DNA from: Azolla caroliniana
Lineage: Eukaryota > Polypodiophyta
NCBI GenBank assembly: GCA_043228905.1
Contig: JBHGNT010000002.1
Location: forward strand, 19,220,001-19,284,000
DNA: 64,000 nucleotides
Direction of reading: 5' to 3'
A program made the position numbers and the translations under genes. The number at the start of each line of letters is the position of its first letter. Position 1 is the first letter of the stretch. Shown here piece after piece: positions 1 through 11,020 of the stretch. The notes beneath the pieces are model-generated. The model was not told the origin of the DNA. It did not search any database and worked only from the letters and a program-made list of their open reading frames with translations.

Positions 1-1272
1 ATGAAAACTAGTAAAATAAATATTTACGATTAGCTTAATATATAGATATGGAAAGATAGATGTGTTCAAGAGCTTTATAGCGTATTTTACTATGCATAAA
101 ACGGATAAACAAGTATCAAGTTATGTGAGTGTGAAGTTTGAAGAAAACAAAAGAAAAGACAAAACTGTGAGATATCCCACATATATGGGACAACATTGGA
201 ACCCAGAATATATAAGGGAAACCAAAACATATTCGTTCCATCAATGTGTGGAGCATAGAATGTTCAAGGTGACTTGGGCTACATTATGTGGTGTGCACGC
301 TTCGGGCGTACGCGCGTGTGCATGGCTGCGTGGACGTTTACGGATGTACGCGCGCATGGACGTCTTTGGATGTACGCGCGCATGGACGTCTTCGGATGTA
401 CGCGCGTGTGCAAGTTTCGGGCGCACGCATATGTGCAGATGAGCGCGCCGATGCGTGTGTGCGCACGCACACATGCATGGATGTGTTACACTACGGTGTG
501 GTCGAACCTTTTGTGCGCAGATGCGTACACGGTGCGGGTTGGACGCGCATGCACGTGGATGCGTACACTACTACGCGGTTGGGACTTTTGCGCGCGGACG
601 TGTCTACGGTTTGGTTACGACACACGTACGGATTGCGCACGGGCTAAACTTTATGGATGATTGTGTCATTTGGCCGAATTATACGGACAATCGCATGCAA
701 CCAAAAGCCAAGGCCATGCAACTAAAAGTAAAAGGCATGCATCTAAAAATGGAAGCATGCAACTAAAAGCAGAGGCCATGCAACTAAAAATAGAGGCCAT
801 CCAACTAAAAGTGGGCATGCAAAGTAACATTGGGGAGGAGGATCAATGAGGAGCTCGATATATGTCCCATTTTTCCCCTCCTAGTTTTATTTTTTCCCCT
901 TCTTTCTTCTTCCCTCTCGGATTCGAGAAACAAATTATCTCACATATTGATATCAAACTCCTAGCTTTGTTTACTCGACATTTCTGGTAAAAAATTATCT
1001 CTCGTATTCATATCGGACCACTCCTTGCATGGTTGTTGGCTCCTTTCTTTGGAAAATTAATCTCTCATTTCCATACCCAACCAACCTATTGTAACACGAT
1101 TCTAAAATTATAAAGAATTGATTTTCTTTTGCAATAAACTAATGATTTGTCTCTCCCACTTGTCTTATGCTTAAAACTTGCTTTTGTTGTACATGTTTCT
1201 CTAAATCCTTCTAGTCTAGAACCCCGGTGGTTCCGTCTCACGATCCGCACATAGTGACGGATTTTCACGACA
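1..1272 (+). repeat. 5' LTR of Gypsy element A (first ~25 bp outside window)
   Basis: Nearly the whole segment recurs at 22254-23604. The right-hand copy starts with TGTCGT 25 bp before the sequence matching window position 1, so the window opens just inside this LTR. The LTR ends in ACGACA, the inverse of TGTCGT, and is followed by a primer-binding-site-like stretch. The copies differ by many substitutions and by the number of internal tandem repeats, so this is an older insertion than those nested inside it. The LTR holds a CG-rich block (about 295-640) and a 21-bp array (694-822). Confidence 0.92.
694..822 (+). repeat. ~21-bp tandem array inside LTR A
   Basis: About six units of roughly 21 bp, each built around CATGCAACTAAAA, run head to tail. 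The matching place in the 3' LTR (about 23090-23155) has only three units. Unit number has therefore changed since insertion, because the two LTRs of one element start identical. Confidence 0.85.
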
Positions 1273-1280
1273 TAATTAAT

Positions 1281-1299
1281 TGGGGAACCCGACGTGAAA
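1281..1299 (+). other. Primer-binding-site region of Gypsy A
   Basis: The stretch GGGAACCCGACGTGAAAG follows the LTR end by about ten bases. Closely similar stretches sit just inside the LTRs of D (11313-11332) and E (minus strand, about 51455-51474). Conservation at the same place in three elements supports a tRNA-primed start of minus-strand DNA. I could not name the tRNA. Confidence 0.65.
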
Positions 1300-1328
1300 G
1301 AGGCGGTAGGAAGGATATCAAGTGAACA

Positions 1329-3026
1329 ATGGCTTCAACAAGCGGAACTCAAGGAGAGGAATTAACGAAAGGTATGGTGTCCGTAGTGGAATACATGTTG
1401 AAAGTGAGAGATCGAGAAGCTTTAATCGAGAAAGCTGTTGATCGTACGGTCGAGATAGCTGGACGATTTGGTGGCAAGAACATCACGGATTTTCCTGCTA
1501 CCTATCGGAACGAGATGCAACAAAGGGATGTCAACGATCTCAAACAAATTTCTAGCTTCAAACGTGTGGTGGAACCACGGATCCGCGAGCGCATTATGGA
1601 GATCCAAAGCGAGCATGCAACTTGGGCGGAGTTCGAAAAGGCGCTTCTCGCTAAATACATGCTTGAAGACGCATCTTGGATGACTCGACATACGCTAATG
1701 TCTTGGATCGAGAAGAAAGGGAAGAATATGTGTGCGTATGGAGTATATGCCGAATTTGACTAGAAGTATAACCGACTTCCGAGTGTTAATCAACGAGTTC
1801 TCGATGGAGATAAAGTCCTACTATTCCTGAAGGCAGTGGATGCAAAAGATCGGCGTGAATTGGGTAACTTTTTGGAGGATGAAACACAACCAAATGGCTT
1901 GGTAGCGGACTGGGCGGCGGTGAAGAAGGCTTGTAGCCGTCTTGATAAGCGTCGACAATGGCAAGACGAAACTGATATGGAGAATCCACAATCGTGGAGG
2001 AGGAAGGCACCTATGATGATTGAGTCTAACAAGCCGATCAACAATTTCACCAAGAAAGCGATGGAGGAATGTATAATCGAAGAGCTCTCCAAGAAGTTTG
2101 AAGCGGTATCCCTGGCCAACTTAGTTCGACGCGGGCCGAAGGGAAAAGAAGCGTATAGATGTGTGTGGTGCGACAATTTCGAACACTCGCGAAGGGAGTG
2201 CACTGACTTGCAAGACGCGATTTGCAAGAATGTCGTCTATTTGGACGGCAACATGATCCACTCGAGTGAGACCCGAAAGCCACTACGAGTGAACTTCGGA
2301 AGAGGCGGGCTGAAAAAGATCATGGAAGAGGAAGATGAAAGGCACGTGGAAGCCATGCACTACGCCGCATCGGCGGGAATACGAGTCGGAAGAGAGAATC
2401 TAAAGACGACCAAGCCGGGAGTTGGGTTTTGGCCAACGGTATTCGAGTGTGAAAAGAAAGGAAAAGTAGATTTGGAGGATCTCAAACATGTTGGTCGGAA
2501 TGTGCGACGAGTAACTGGATGGTTGGATCCAGTCGACGATAACACAAGCTTTGCGGAGGTCGTGTGTGACAACTATGAGGCTCTTGTCAAAGAGAAGAGG
2601 AAAAGAACCAGTGAAGAAGATGGCACCTCAAAGCGTCACAATAGAAGGAATGCAAGGAAAGAAGGACAAGCCCAACCTAAGCCACGAAAAGAGATAGGAG
2701 AAACAAGCATGAAGCCCGGTGGATCGAGCCAACCTTCTCGGATGGAAGTCGATGAATCTGTGAAGAAAGGAAAGGAATGAGTGGCGCCGACTTACAAGCT
2801 AAGGTCGGACATAGAACAAACAACAAACTTGCGGAAGGTCCTTGAGGAGAAGGTTTTAGACAGTCATGTCGACCTTACTTTGAGAGAGCTACTTGGGATC
2901 ACTAAGAAGGAGTTCCACGATACTATCGTGGACTTGATTAAGCAGAAGCGGCAACAATCGGATCAAGAAGAGGTGAAAACAAGTGCCATAACCATGGCAA
3001 GATCCGAAGAGGAGGAGGAAGAATAA
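1329..3026 (+). pseudogene. Gypsy A gag (capsid/nucleocapsid), interrupted by stops
   Basis: One reading frame starts at the ATG at 1329, just after the primer-binding region, and runs through gag. It is broken by TAG at 1761-1763, TGA at 2778-2780 and TAA at 3024-3026. The N-terminal part resembles the gag-like starts of elements D and E, with shared patterns such as VGRFGG and a WxEFE-type motif. A CCHC zinc knuckle lies at about 2160-2204 (C-x2-C-x4-H-x4-C), and E has the same knuckle. A charged Lys/Glu-rich tail follows. Gag forms the particle and binds the element RNA. The premature stops make this copy non-functional unless the later ones mark natural boundaries, which I cannot decide. 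Confidence 0.8.
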
Positions 3027-3512
3027 GTGATGGCGGACAACCATTACTCTCGGCCTCATTGGGCAAGAGAGACAACGGAGACGCCGGTGAAGATCGGAGA
3101 GAAGAAGGAGACCGTGGTAGCCTTGATTGACCATGGTTCGAAGATCAACCTCATGTCGACCGAATTCTACAAGAAAGGAAGATGGCCGATAAACACAAAC
3201 CACGGATGGAAGATACGATCGGCAACGAAGGCCACAGAAGACTTGTACGGATCTTGCCCCAATGTTAAAGTCACAATCGGAGATGTGGAGATGGATCAAC
3301 ACTTCTTTGTGCAAGACTCGGCTTCACATCCCGTCATCCTAGGACAACCATATATCAGGTCGTCCTGGATGGAGACTAAGGTGATCGATAATGGAGCAGC
3401 CTTCACACGAGTCAAGAGCCTTGACAATCAAAGATCTGTTCAATTCCTTACGGTGCGGGCTAATCACGAAAGGAACCAAGATAGCCTTGGAGGCGAATCC
3501 TCAGATTTGTAG
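3027..3512 (+). pseudogene. Gypsy A aspartic protease region
   Basis: The region is in the same frame as gag, after a TAA. It shows a retropepsin-like core, VVALIDHGSKINLMS, followed further on by HPVILGQPYI, which fits the second half of a Gypsy protease. The catalytic triplet reads Asp-His-Gly (3129-3137) instead of the usual Asp-Ser/Thr-Gly. Element E has the same Asp-His-Gly, so this is a family trait and not a lesion. The frame ends with TAG at 3510-3512, and the reverse transcriptase that follows is in a different frame. Confidence 0.75.
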
Positions 3513-3607
3513 AGCGGACTATTGAAGCGTGGGGCACAAATAGTCCGAGCAATCATAAGTCCCCACAAGGAAGCGAAATAAGTGGATCGCAAGGAGAAGC
3601 AACATGT

Positions 3608-5868
3608 GTGACACCTAGTGGCGCATGTAAACTAACACTACTCAACAAGAAGGACAAGCGTCAGATACAAGACTTCGAGAAGATGTTGAAAGAAGAAAGC
3701 ATAATCGAAGAAGAAGAATTTGTGTCTCATATTCTAGAGGAAGCCTCATTTAACGACACCATCGGTGAAATCGAGGAAGTTGTGGAATTGAGCTACCCTC
3801 ACGATCAAAATGTGATTTCGGTTAACTCCGTCAACATGTACGCTATCATCGATGAATATCATCGAGGCATCTTGATGGAGGAAGCTGAAGTCAACACAAA
3901 ATATAAAACGGTGGATAAGAAGATCAAGCCAGTTGCGGTTCCGCTACCGGAAGATAGCTGGCAGAAGATGAAAGAAGTTGCCAATGATCCGAGCTTAAGG
4001 GATCCAAAGGCAATAGGTCATGTCTTCACCAAAGAGACGAAAGGAAAGCTACAAGTTGGAAGGGAAGATTTCCTTCTCCCTAAAGAGGAGGGAATGTTCC
4101 GCGGAATGCTTGAGAGACATGGGAAAGCCTTTGCCTTCTCTCCACAAGAGATCGGATGTGCCGACCCGAAGATGATAGAGCCGATGGTGATTTTTACGGT
4201 GCCGCATGTACCTTGGAACCTCAAGCCGATATCGGTTCCAAGAGCTCACATTCCAAAGTTGATTGAGCTTCCAAAGGAAAAGGTTAGGATGGGAATTCTT
4301 GAGCCATCCAATGCTCCCTACTCTAATAGATGGCTTACGGTGCCGAAGAAGAACGGGTCCTTATGCTTTATACAAGATCTCCAACCCGTCAACAAGGTGA
4401 CGATCAGAAATGCTGGAATTGGTCCAAGCGTGGATGAATTTGCCGAACCCTTCGCAGGAAGATCGATCTATTCCATTGGTGATCTCTACTCAGGTTATGA
4501 TCAGTTTCAATTGGCCATCGATAGTAGAGATATAATGACAATGAGGACGCCGATCGGGTTGGTAAGGATGTGCACCTTACCCCAAGTTGCGACAAATTCC
4601 GTAGCCCACATGGTGAATGCCATGAACAAAGTGTTGAGGGATTGTATCCCTGATATCACAATGCCCTTCTTAGACGACATTCCAATCAAAGGATGCTTGG
4701 TGGAAGAAAAAGATGAATCGAAAGATGATGATGGTTGCCGAAGATTCGTCATCGATCATATAAAGGATAGTGAGAAGATGTTGCAAAAGCTTGAGGATGC
4801 GAATCTCACGTTTTCGGGAGAGAAGTCTGCATTCGGTCAACCAGAAATATTGGTAGTAGGACACTTATGTGGGTCTTATGGACGGAAGCCATCTCCATCC
4901 AAGGTGAACGATATTCCAGAGATGAAAGAAGAATGTGTGTCTCAAACGGAGGTGCGAAGATTCTTGGGAGCATGTGCATTCTATCACATATGGATTCCAC
5001 ATTATGCCCATGTCGCTGAACCATTGTATGGACTATTAAAGAAAAGGAAGAAGTTCGAATGGAAAGATTAGCATACCTACGTGATTCAAAAGCTAAAGAA
5101 ACTATTATTGGAAGCTCCAACACTGCACAAAGCTGACTACACCGATGGTACCCCGATATATGTGACGGTGGATACGAGCCCAACCGGAATTGGATGGGTG
5201 ATAAACCAAGAAGACAAAGAAAAGAATCGGTATGCAATCCGATTCGGTGCGAAGGTGTTAACCGAAAGACAAAGGAAGTATGCTCAAGTAAAGAGAGAGC
5301 TATGGGGAATAGTATCTGCGGTTAAAACCGACCGTGACTACCTTATAGGAACAGAGGTCATAATCGAAACCGACTGTCTACCTATTCTCGGAATGATATC
5401 CGGTTGTGCTACACTGGATATTGCTATGCTGCGATGGATTGCCTATATCAAGTCCCTCAACCTCGAGATTCGGCATATAAATGGGAAGCATAATGTGGTG
5501 GCCGATATGTTGTCAAGGGCGAGGTATCAGGGTGAAGAAGATTTGCACTCCGACGAAGAGGATGTTGGCCTAAACTTCTTTACGGTTTCTTGTGCTCGGG
5601 TGCAAGTAGTGTTCAAAGTAGAAGATTATGAGGGTGAATTCACCGAAATTGGCAAATACTTAAGCTCTCTTACAAAAGATGAATCATGGTCAAAGGAAGA
5701 CTTCTACCGAATTAGGAAGAAGGCCTACAAGTTCTTCCTCAAAGAAGGACATCTATGGAAGTTTCCGAAGAAGAAGAATGAAACTCCACTTCAAGTGGTG
5801 TGCAAGAAACAGGATCAACAAACACTAATTGTTGAATTTCATGATAGTGTGTGGGCAAGTCATTGTGG
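3608..5868 (+). pseudogene. Gypsy A reverse transcriptase, RNase H and start of integrase
   Basis: The RT part (3608-5068) has Gypsy-type motifs: VPKKNGSLCFIQDLQPVN, a SGYDQFQLAI block and an FLDD catalytic box at 4667-4678 in place of the usual Y-x-DD. A TAG at 5069-5071 breaks the frame. RNase H follows at about 5140-5520 with the acidic residues expected in YVTVDTSPTG, KRELWG, ETDCLP and VADMLSR. From about 5690 an integrase N-terminal domain begins, and it is cut in its His-Cys zinc finger (after HDSVWASHCG) by Copia B at 5869. The integrase resumes at 21070. The RT would copy element RNA to DNA, but the stop and the insertion make the copy inactive. Confidence 0.88.
5864..5868 (+). other. 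Target-site duplication of Copia B (left copy)
   Basis: TGTGG directly precedes the Copia B LTR. CGTGG directly follows its far end at 21065-21069. The match is 4 of 5 bases, consistent with a 5-bp Copia duplication that has since taken one substitution. Taking out the insert plus one copy joins the two halves of the Gypsy A integrase zinc finger. Confidence 0.8.
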
Positions 5869-6688
5869 TGACAGGAACTACACGCTCTGATGAACAATGC
5901 TCAGCCACAACCGAGCTTAGAATCAAACACAGAAAACGAGAAATCAAAAACACGACACAAAGGAGAGAAGAGTACACAAGATGTTTAACGTGGAAAACCC
6001 TAAGAGGGAAAAACCACGGGAGTCCACAGACTCCAAACTATCACTATATCACAATGATTACAACAGTGAGCTCACGGAGGCAACGACCTCATGCTCACGA
6101 TCTTCGCCACAGGCGGCTGTTACAACAGAGGCAACGACCTCTTCCTCTCTCTCTCTCACTGTACACTGTTACGCGCTCTCTAGTCTTGCACTAACAAGAA
6201 TGACAACAACAACATCTAAGTTTGTCCTAAGTCATATTTATACTAATATGACTTTTCGGCTATTTACAAATATAGCCCCCATGGACTCTCAGAAAACATA
6301 TTTACGAATATGTCCCTTCATCCGGTGAGCACTTCTCACCGAGCCTTCATCATCCGGCTCTTGTCGGGTACTCCTCATCCGGTTCTCACAGGGTCTTCCG
6401 TAGTTGGGTACTCCTCATCCGGTTCACACCGGGTCTTCCGTAGCCAGGTACTTGTCATCCGGTTCTCACCGGGTCTTCCGTTGTCGGGTACTTGTCATCC
6501 GGTTCTCACCGGGTCTTCCGTAGCCGGGTACTCCTCATCTGGTTCACACCGGTTCTTCCGTAGCTGGGTACTTGTCATCCGGTTCTCACCGGGTCTTCCG
6601 TAGCCGGGTAGGCCACATTTGGGTAGCCGAGTTTACTCATCAGTACAGTTCTTCTCACTTCCCATCCGGAGGGACCTGTTTCCTAACA
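5869..6688 (-). repeat. 3' LTR of Copia B
   Basis: The segment runs from TGACAGG to CCTAACA in plus-strand order, which is TGTTAGG to CCTGTCA in element order. It is matched by 10719-11020 plus 20547-21064. A pyrimidine run at 6689-6700 next to it is the polypurine tract read on the other strand. The LTR contains a 40-bp tandem array. Confidence 0.92.
6367..6606 (-). repeat. 40-bp tandem repeats in the Copia B LTR
   Basis: Six head-to-tail units of about 40 bp occur here, each with GGTACT, CATCCGGTTC and GGGTCTTCCGTAG in that order. The right LTR carries the matching array at about 20745-20984. The units alternate between two subtypes (CTCCTCATC and CTTGTCATC). The array falls in the U3 part of the LTR in element orientation, so it could affect transcription. 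That role is inference. Confidence 0.85.
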
Positions 6689-6700
6689 AACTCCCCCTTC
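6689..6700 (-). other. Polypurine tract of Copia B
   Basis: Read on the minus strand this is a GAAGGGGGAG-type purine run immediately upstream of the TGTTAGG start of the 3' LTR. That is the normal place for plus-strand DNA priming. Confidence 0.75.
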
Positions 6701-6827
6701 ACTCCGGCATGGGATGTCTTACTAGTAAGATCTGCTTCCGGCATGCATCCAGCTTGTCGGGTATCAGTACTTTGGTCAGCATATCTAACCCATTCTCGGC
6801 CGTGTGGATCTTCGTCAGCGCAAACTC

Positions 6828-7850
6828 CTAGTCATCTACTCTTTCCCGGATCCAGTGATACCTTCGCTGGATATGCTTCGTTCGGGAATGGTAGGCCGCA
6901 TTCTTAGCAAGGTGGATGGCACTTTGACTGTTGCAATAGAGCCGGTATTCATCTTGCCGGATACCGAGCTCTCCGATGAAATCCTTCATCCATAATATTT
7001 CCTTGCCGGCTTCCACAACCGCCATGTACTCCGCTTCCGTGGTTGACAACGCAACTATCTTCTGCAGCCTCGACTGCCACGAAATAGCTCCCCCTGCATA
7101 TGTCATTACATACCCGGATGTAGACCGGCTGGTATCCACATCAGCCGACATGTCCAAATCGGTAAAACCGTCAAGTTGAGGTTTGCCGGAACCGAATCGG
7201 AGACACATATCCGAAGTGCCCTTCAAGTACTAGAGTATCCATTTGACCGCGTTCTAGTGCTCCTTGTCGGGATTGCTCATAATCCGGCTCACCACTCCGA
7301 CTGCGTAGCCTATATCCGGTCGGGTACACACCATTGCGTACATCAAGCTCCTGACGGTAGAGGCATATGGAACCTTCATCATATCAGCCTTCTCTACTTT
7401 CGTCTTCGGGCTTTGCTTACCGGATAACCTGCAGTTTGCCGGAAGTGTCGATCCGACAGGTTTTGCTTCTAACATGTTGAACCGCTGAAGCACCTTTGTC
7501 ATGTATTTCTCCTGACAACCATAGTTGCTTCGTTGGCCGGTTCCGGATGATATGCATCCCCAACATCTGTCTTGCCGAACCCAAGTCTTCTTCAGCAGCA
7601 TCCGTATCCTCCCTTGGTTCCATCCGATGATCAACATGTCGTCCACGTACAGAAGGAGTATCAGGAAGTCGCCTCCTTCGAACCTCTTCACAAACACACA
7701 GTGATCAGCCTATGTCTTGTGGTACCCTTGATCGGTCATGAAGGAGTCGAACTTCCGGTACCATTGTCGGGGAGCCTGCTTCAGTCTGTACAGGCTCTTC
7801 TTCAACCGGCAAACCAGGCGCTCCTTCCCTTTCTCCAAGAATCCTTCTTA
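6828..7850 (-). pseudogene. Copia B reverse transcriptase C-terminal half and RNase H
   Basis: Reading on the minus strand, 7697-7254 holds the RT catalytic box LLYVDDMLIIG, followed by the Copia pattern around a TRPDIGYAVG-like motif. RNase H follows at 7226-6828, with TDLDMSADVDTSRSTSGYV, ALSTTEAEYMA and a SAIHLAKN-like block, and ends just before the polypurine tract. Between 7853 and 7698 the RT continues, including a KSLYRLKQAPRQWY-like motif, but stops and frame changes break it. The order RT then RNase H after integrase is diagnostic of Copia. Confidence 0.85.
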
Positions 7851-7853
7851 TTG

Positions 7854-9698
7854 CTACATGTAGATCTCCTCTTCGAGGTCACCGTGAAGGAATGTCGTCT
7901 TCACGTCCAACTGCTCTACCTTGAGGTCCATGCTTGCCGCTATACTCAGCACTGTCCGGATGGAGGTCATCTTTACTACCGGGGAAAATATCTCGTCAAA
8001 GTCCACGCCCTTCTTTTGCTGGAACCCCTTCACCACGATCCTGGCTTTGTATCTCGGGGGTTTCCCGGCATCTCCCGGTTTCAACTTGTACATCCACTTG
8101 TTTCGGAGTGCTTGTTTTCGTTTCGGCAACTCCACCAATTCGTATGTATGGTTCTCATGCAGGGAATCCATCTCATCCTGCATGGCACTTAACCATTTGC
8201 GGCTGTGGGTGTCATCCTCCGCTTCTTCGAAGCTTTCTGGCTCCCCCTCATCGGTTAGCAGCACATGCTCTGCATCAGGAAATCTTCGGGGGGGCCTTCT
8301 CTCTCTAAGAGGATATCTCCGTCTTTGGGCTTCGGTAACCGGCCCCTCCATTCGCTCTTCATCCGAATCCGATTCGGGGTCTTGGCCGGTTCCAGTTTCA
8401 GCTTCCTCTACTTCTTCTTCTGCCAGTTCGGTATCTTCACTGTAACCGACTGGTTCCTCGAGTGCTAACTGGTCTCTTGCCGGTTGGGTCTGCTCATCGT
8501 AGAATCGATCCTTACCGGTCGATTCGGAGTTCATTATCTTCTTCTCCGACTCCCAGTCGGCGAGCTTCTTGTCCTCCATGAAGATAATATCTCGACTCCG
8601 GAATACCTTCTTGTCGGCCAAGTCCCACACTCTGTAGCCGAACTCATCGTTGCCGTAACCAAGGAATATGCATGGCCGGGTCTTTGGATCCAACTTTCCT
8701 CTCCGGTCCTTAGCAAAATGCACATACGCAAGCCACCCAAATACTTTCAGATGTCGGTAGGACACTTCCTTACCGGTCCAGACTCTCTGTGGTGTGTCTC
8801 CGTCCAAGGGTACTAAGGGTGATCTGTTTATCACATATGTCACCGTCGACAGTGCCTCAGCCCAAAACTTCTTGGGTAGTTTTGCATGCGCCAGCATACT
8901 CCGGACCCTCTCCATTATGGTCCGGTTCATCCTCTCGGCCAGCCCGTTCGGTTCCGGCGTCTTCGGCACGGTAAATTCGAGCCGGATTCCCTTCCAGCAA
9001 TAGTACTCCTCGAACTGCCCCCGGTATTCACCTCCATTATCTGCTCGAACCGCCTTCAGCTTCCGGCCGGTTTCTCTTTCCACTCTTGCGGGGAGCTCTT
9101 TGAAGATGGATAGCACCTAATCCTTCGTCTTCAACGGTGTGGCCCACAGCTTCCGGCTGTGGTCATCTATGAACGTCACGAAGTACTGCGATCCTGCATG
9201 TGACTTCGTGTCCACTTGACACACATCAGTATGCACCAACTCCAGTGGTGCATTACGTCTCATCGGTGGCCTTGGTCGGAAGGAGGTCCGGTTTTGCTTA
9301 CCGGCCAGACAATCAATGCACTTCTCCAAGTGCACGTTCTTCACTGGAATGAGGTTGTCTTCTGCAAGCCTCTTCATCCCCTTCTCACTCATGTGACACA
9401 GCTCACCGGTAGTGTCGGATGCCACGTTCACTTCTTCCGGGCATAACCGGGCATTCATCAGGTACAGCGTGTTGACCTTCCGGCCCCGAGCCAGAATCAA
9501 GCTTCCTTTGCTGAACTTCATAACACCGTTCCAGATGCTACCCGTGTAGCCTTCATCATCTAGCCGACCGGCTGATATCAGGTTCAGACAAACCTCCGGA
9601 ACGTGTCGAACATCCTTCAACAGCAACTTGCATCCGGTTGGTGTTGTCAACCACACGTCTCCTATGCCGAAAATTCGGCATGTACCTTCATTCCCCAT
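7854..9698 (-). pseudogene. Copia B integrase and start of reverse transcriptase
   Basis: On the minus strand 9698-9120 carries the end of protease, the GAG-pre-integrase region and the start of the integrase core (HTDVCQVDTKSH, first Asp). A stop at about 9117-9119 interrupts it. The frame resumes at 9116 with RADNGGEYRG (second Asp) and NGLAERMNRTIMERVRSML (Glu), completing the D,D,E triad. A charged linker follows. From about 8220 the RT begins (KWMYKLKPGD, ARIVVKGFQQKKGVDFDE, VEQLDVKTTFLHGDLEEEIYM) and stops at 7854-7856. The integrase would insert element DNA. This copy is broken. Confidence 0.87.
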
Positions 9699-10700
9699 TC
9701 ACACACAGTCGTGATCACCGGTTGAGTAGGATGAGAAGCATTTCCGGTCTGGGGTAACGTGGAACGACGCTTCGGAGTCGACCACCCAGGTCATCTCGTC
9801 GCCGGCAAGGTTTAGCTCACCCTCCTCGGTGATGAGCATCAACTCTTCTTCACTTGCCGCGATTGTCGCCGTTCCCTTCTAGTCTTTACCATTCCGGTCC
9901 GGTGTCCGCTTCGAATCGGTACCGTCGGTTTCCTTGTCTTTCCGGAAATGCCCACAGTTCTTCTGGAAGTGTCCCGGCTTGCCGCAATAGAAGCAAGTAG
10001 GCCTCCCCCTTGACTTTGACCGTGTCCCCGACTTTTCCCGGTTCTAGGGACTATGGTTTCTTTGTCTTCCGCGTTCCGATTCGGTAAGGAGCGCTTTGGA
10101 GTCGGAGCTCGTATCCTTATCTTTCCGACGCGCCTCCTCATCTAGCAACCTCGACTTCACTCTTGCTAGGGATAACCGTTTCCCTTCCGGCCCGGCATTG
10201 CCCACAGTGAAAACCAATGTCTCCCAGCTATCCGGGAGGGAACCGAGCAGGAGTAGCGCTAGTACCTCATCGGCGAGAGGTACTTCCAATGATGTTGCCT
10301 GGTGTATCATCCCTTGGAAGGCATTCATGTGCTCCACCATGCTGGATCCATCTTGGTACCGGAGTCTTACTAGCTTCCGGAATACCGAAACCTGGTTAAC
10401 AACATTTTTGTTCTGAAACATAATGCCGATCTTCTCCTAGAGCTCATGAGTCTTGCTCTCTTCATTGAAGCTGTTGTATAGACTCATGTCGATGAAGCAC
10501 CGTATGTACGCCATTGTCTTCATGCGCATCACCTCCCATATCGTGGCGTCGATTTTGTCCGATCTCTTGTCCCCGAACTGAACCGGCAACCAAAGGTCTT
10601 TAACCATGAGCATGTCCCTCATCTTCGACTTCCACACCGAATAGTTGGAGCCGGTGAGCTTGAACATGCCTCCCAACGATTCGTCCATTTTCTGTGTCAT
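9699..10700 (-). pseudogene. Copia B gag and protease
   Basis: The gag reading starts at ATG 10700 with LGGMFKLTGSNYSVWKSKM, a typical Copia gag opening, 3-4 bases inside the primer-binding site. It is interrupted near 10437 and continues to about 10040. A zinc knuckle of the CFYCGKPGHFQKNC type lies near 9995-9950 in another frame. The protease catalytic region, around VVDSEASFH, lies near 9790, with Ser-Glu-Ala in place of the Ser-Gly-Ala usual in Copia proteases. Stops and frame changes make this a pseudogene. Confidence 0.8.
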
Positions 10701-10702
10701 TT

Positions 10703-10715
10703 TGCTCTGATACCA
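10703..10715 (-). other. Primer-binding site of Copia B
   Basis: The minus strand reads TGGTATCAGAGCA, complementary to the 3' end of plant initiator tRNA-Met. It lies three bases inside the LTR that begins at 10719. The same site is used by Copia C at 12178. Confidence 0.88.
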
Positions 10716-10718
10716 CTT

Positions 10719-11020
10719 TGACAGGAACTACACGCTCCGATGAACAATGTTCGGCCACAACCGAGCTTAGAATCAAAAACAGAAAACGAGAAATAAAAAA
10801 CACGACACAAAGGAGAGAAGAGTACACAGGATGTTTAACGTGGAAAACCCTGAGAGGGAAAAACCATGGGAGTCCACAGACTCCAAACTATCACTATATC
10901 ACAATGATTACAACAGTGAGCTCACGGAGGCAACGACCTCGTGCTCACGATCTTCGCCACAAGCGGCGGTTACAACAGAGGCAACGACCTCTTCCTCTCT
11001 CTCTCTCATTGTACACTGTT
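10719..11020 (-). repeat. 5' LTR of Copia B, outer part (split by element D)
   Basis: This matches 5869-6170 of the left LTR. It stops at ...CTGTT, where element D sequence begins. The other part of the same LTR continues exactly at 20547 with the base that follows in the intact LTR. Confidence 0.9.

Noticed and set aside
62-660. Several open frames of 60-130 codons in the CG-rich start of LTR A
   Set aside because: They overlap on both strands and come from tandem repeats inside an LTR. No protein family is recognisable.
6310-6907. Repeat-rich plus-strand frames in and after the Copia B LTR
   Set aside because: The first part translates the 40-bp tandem array; the rest is antisense to Copia B RNase H.
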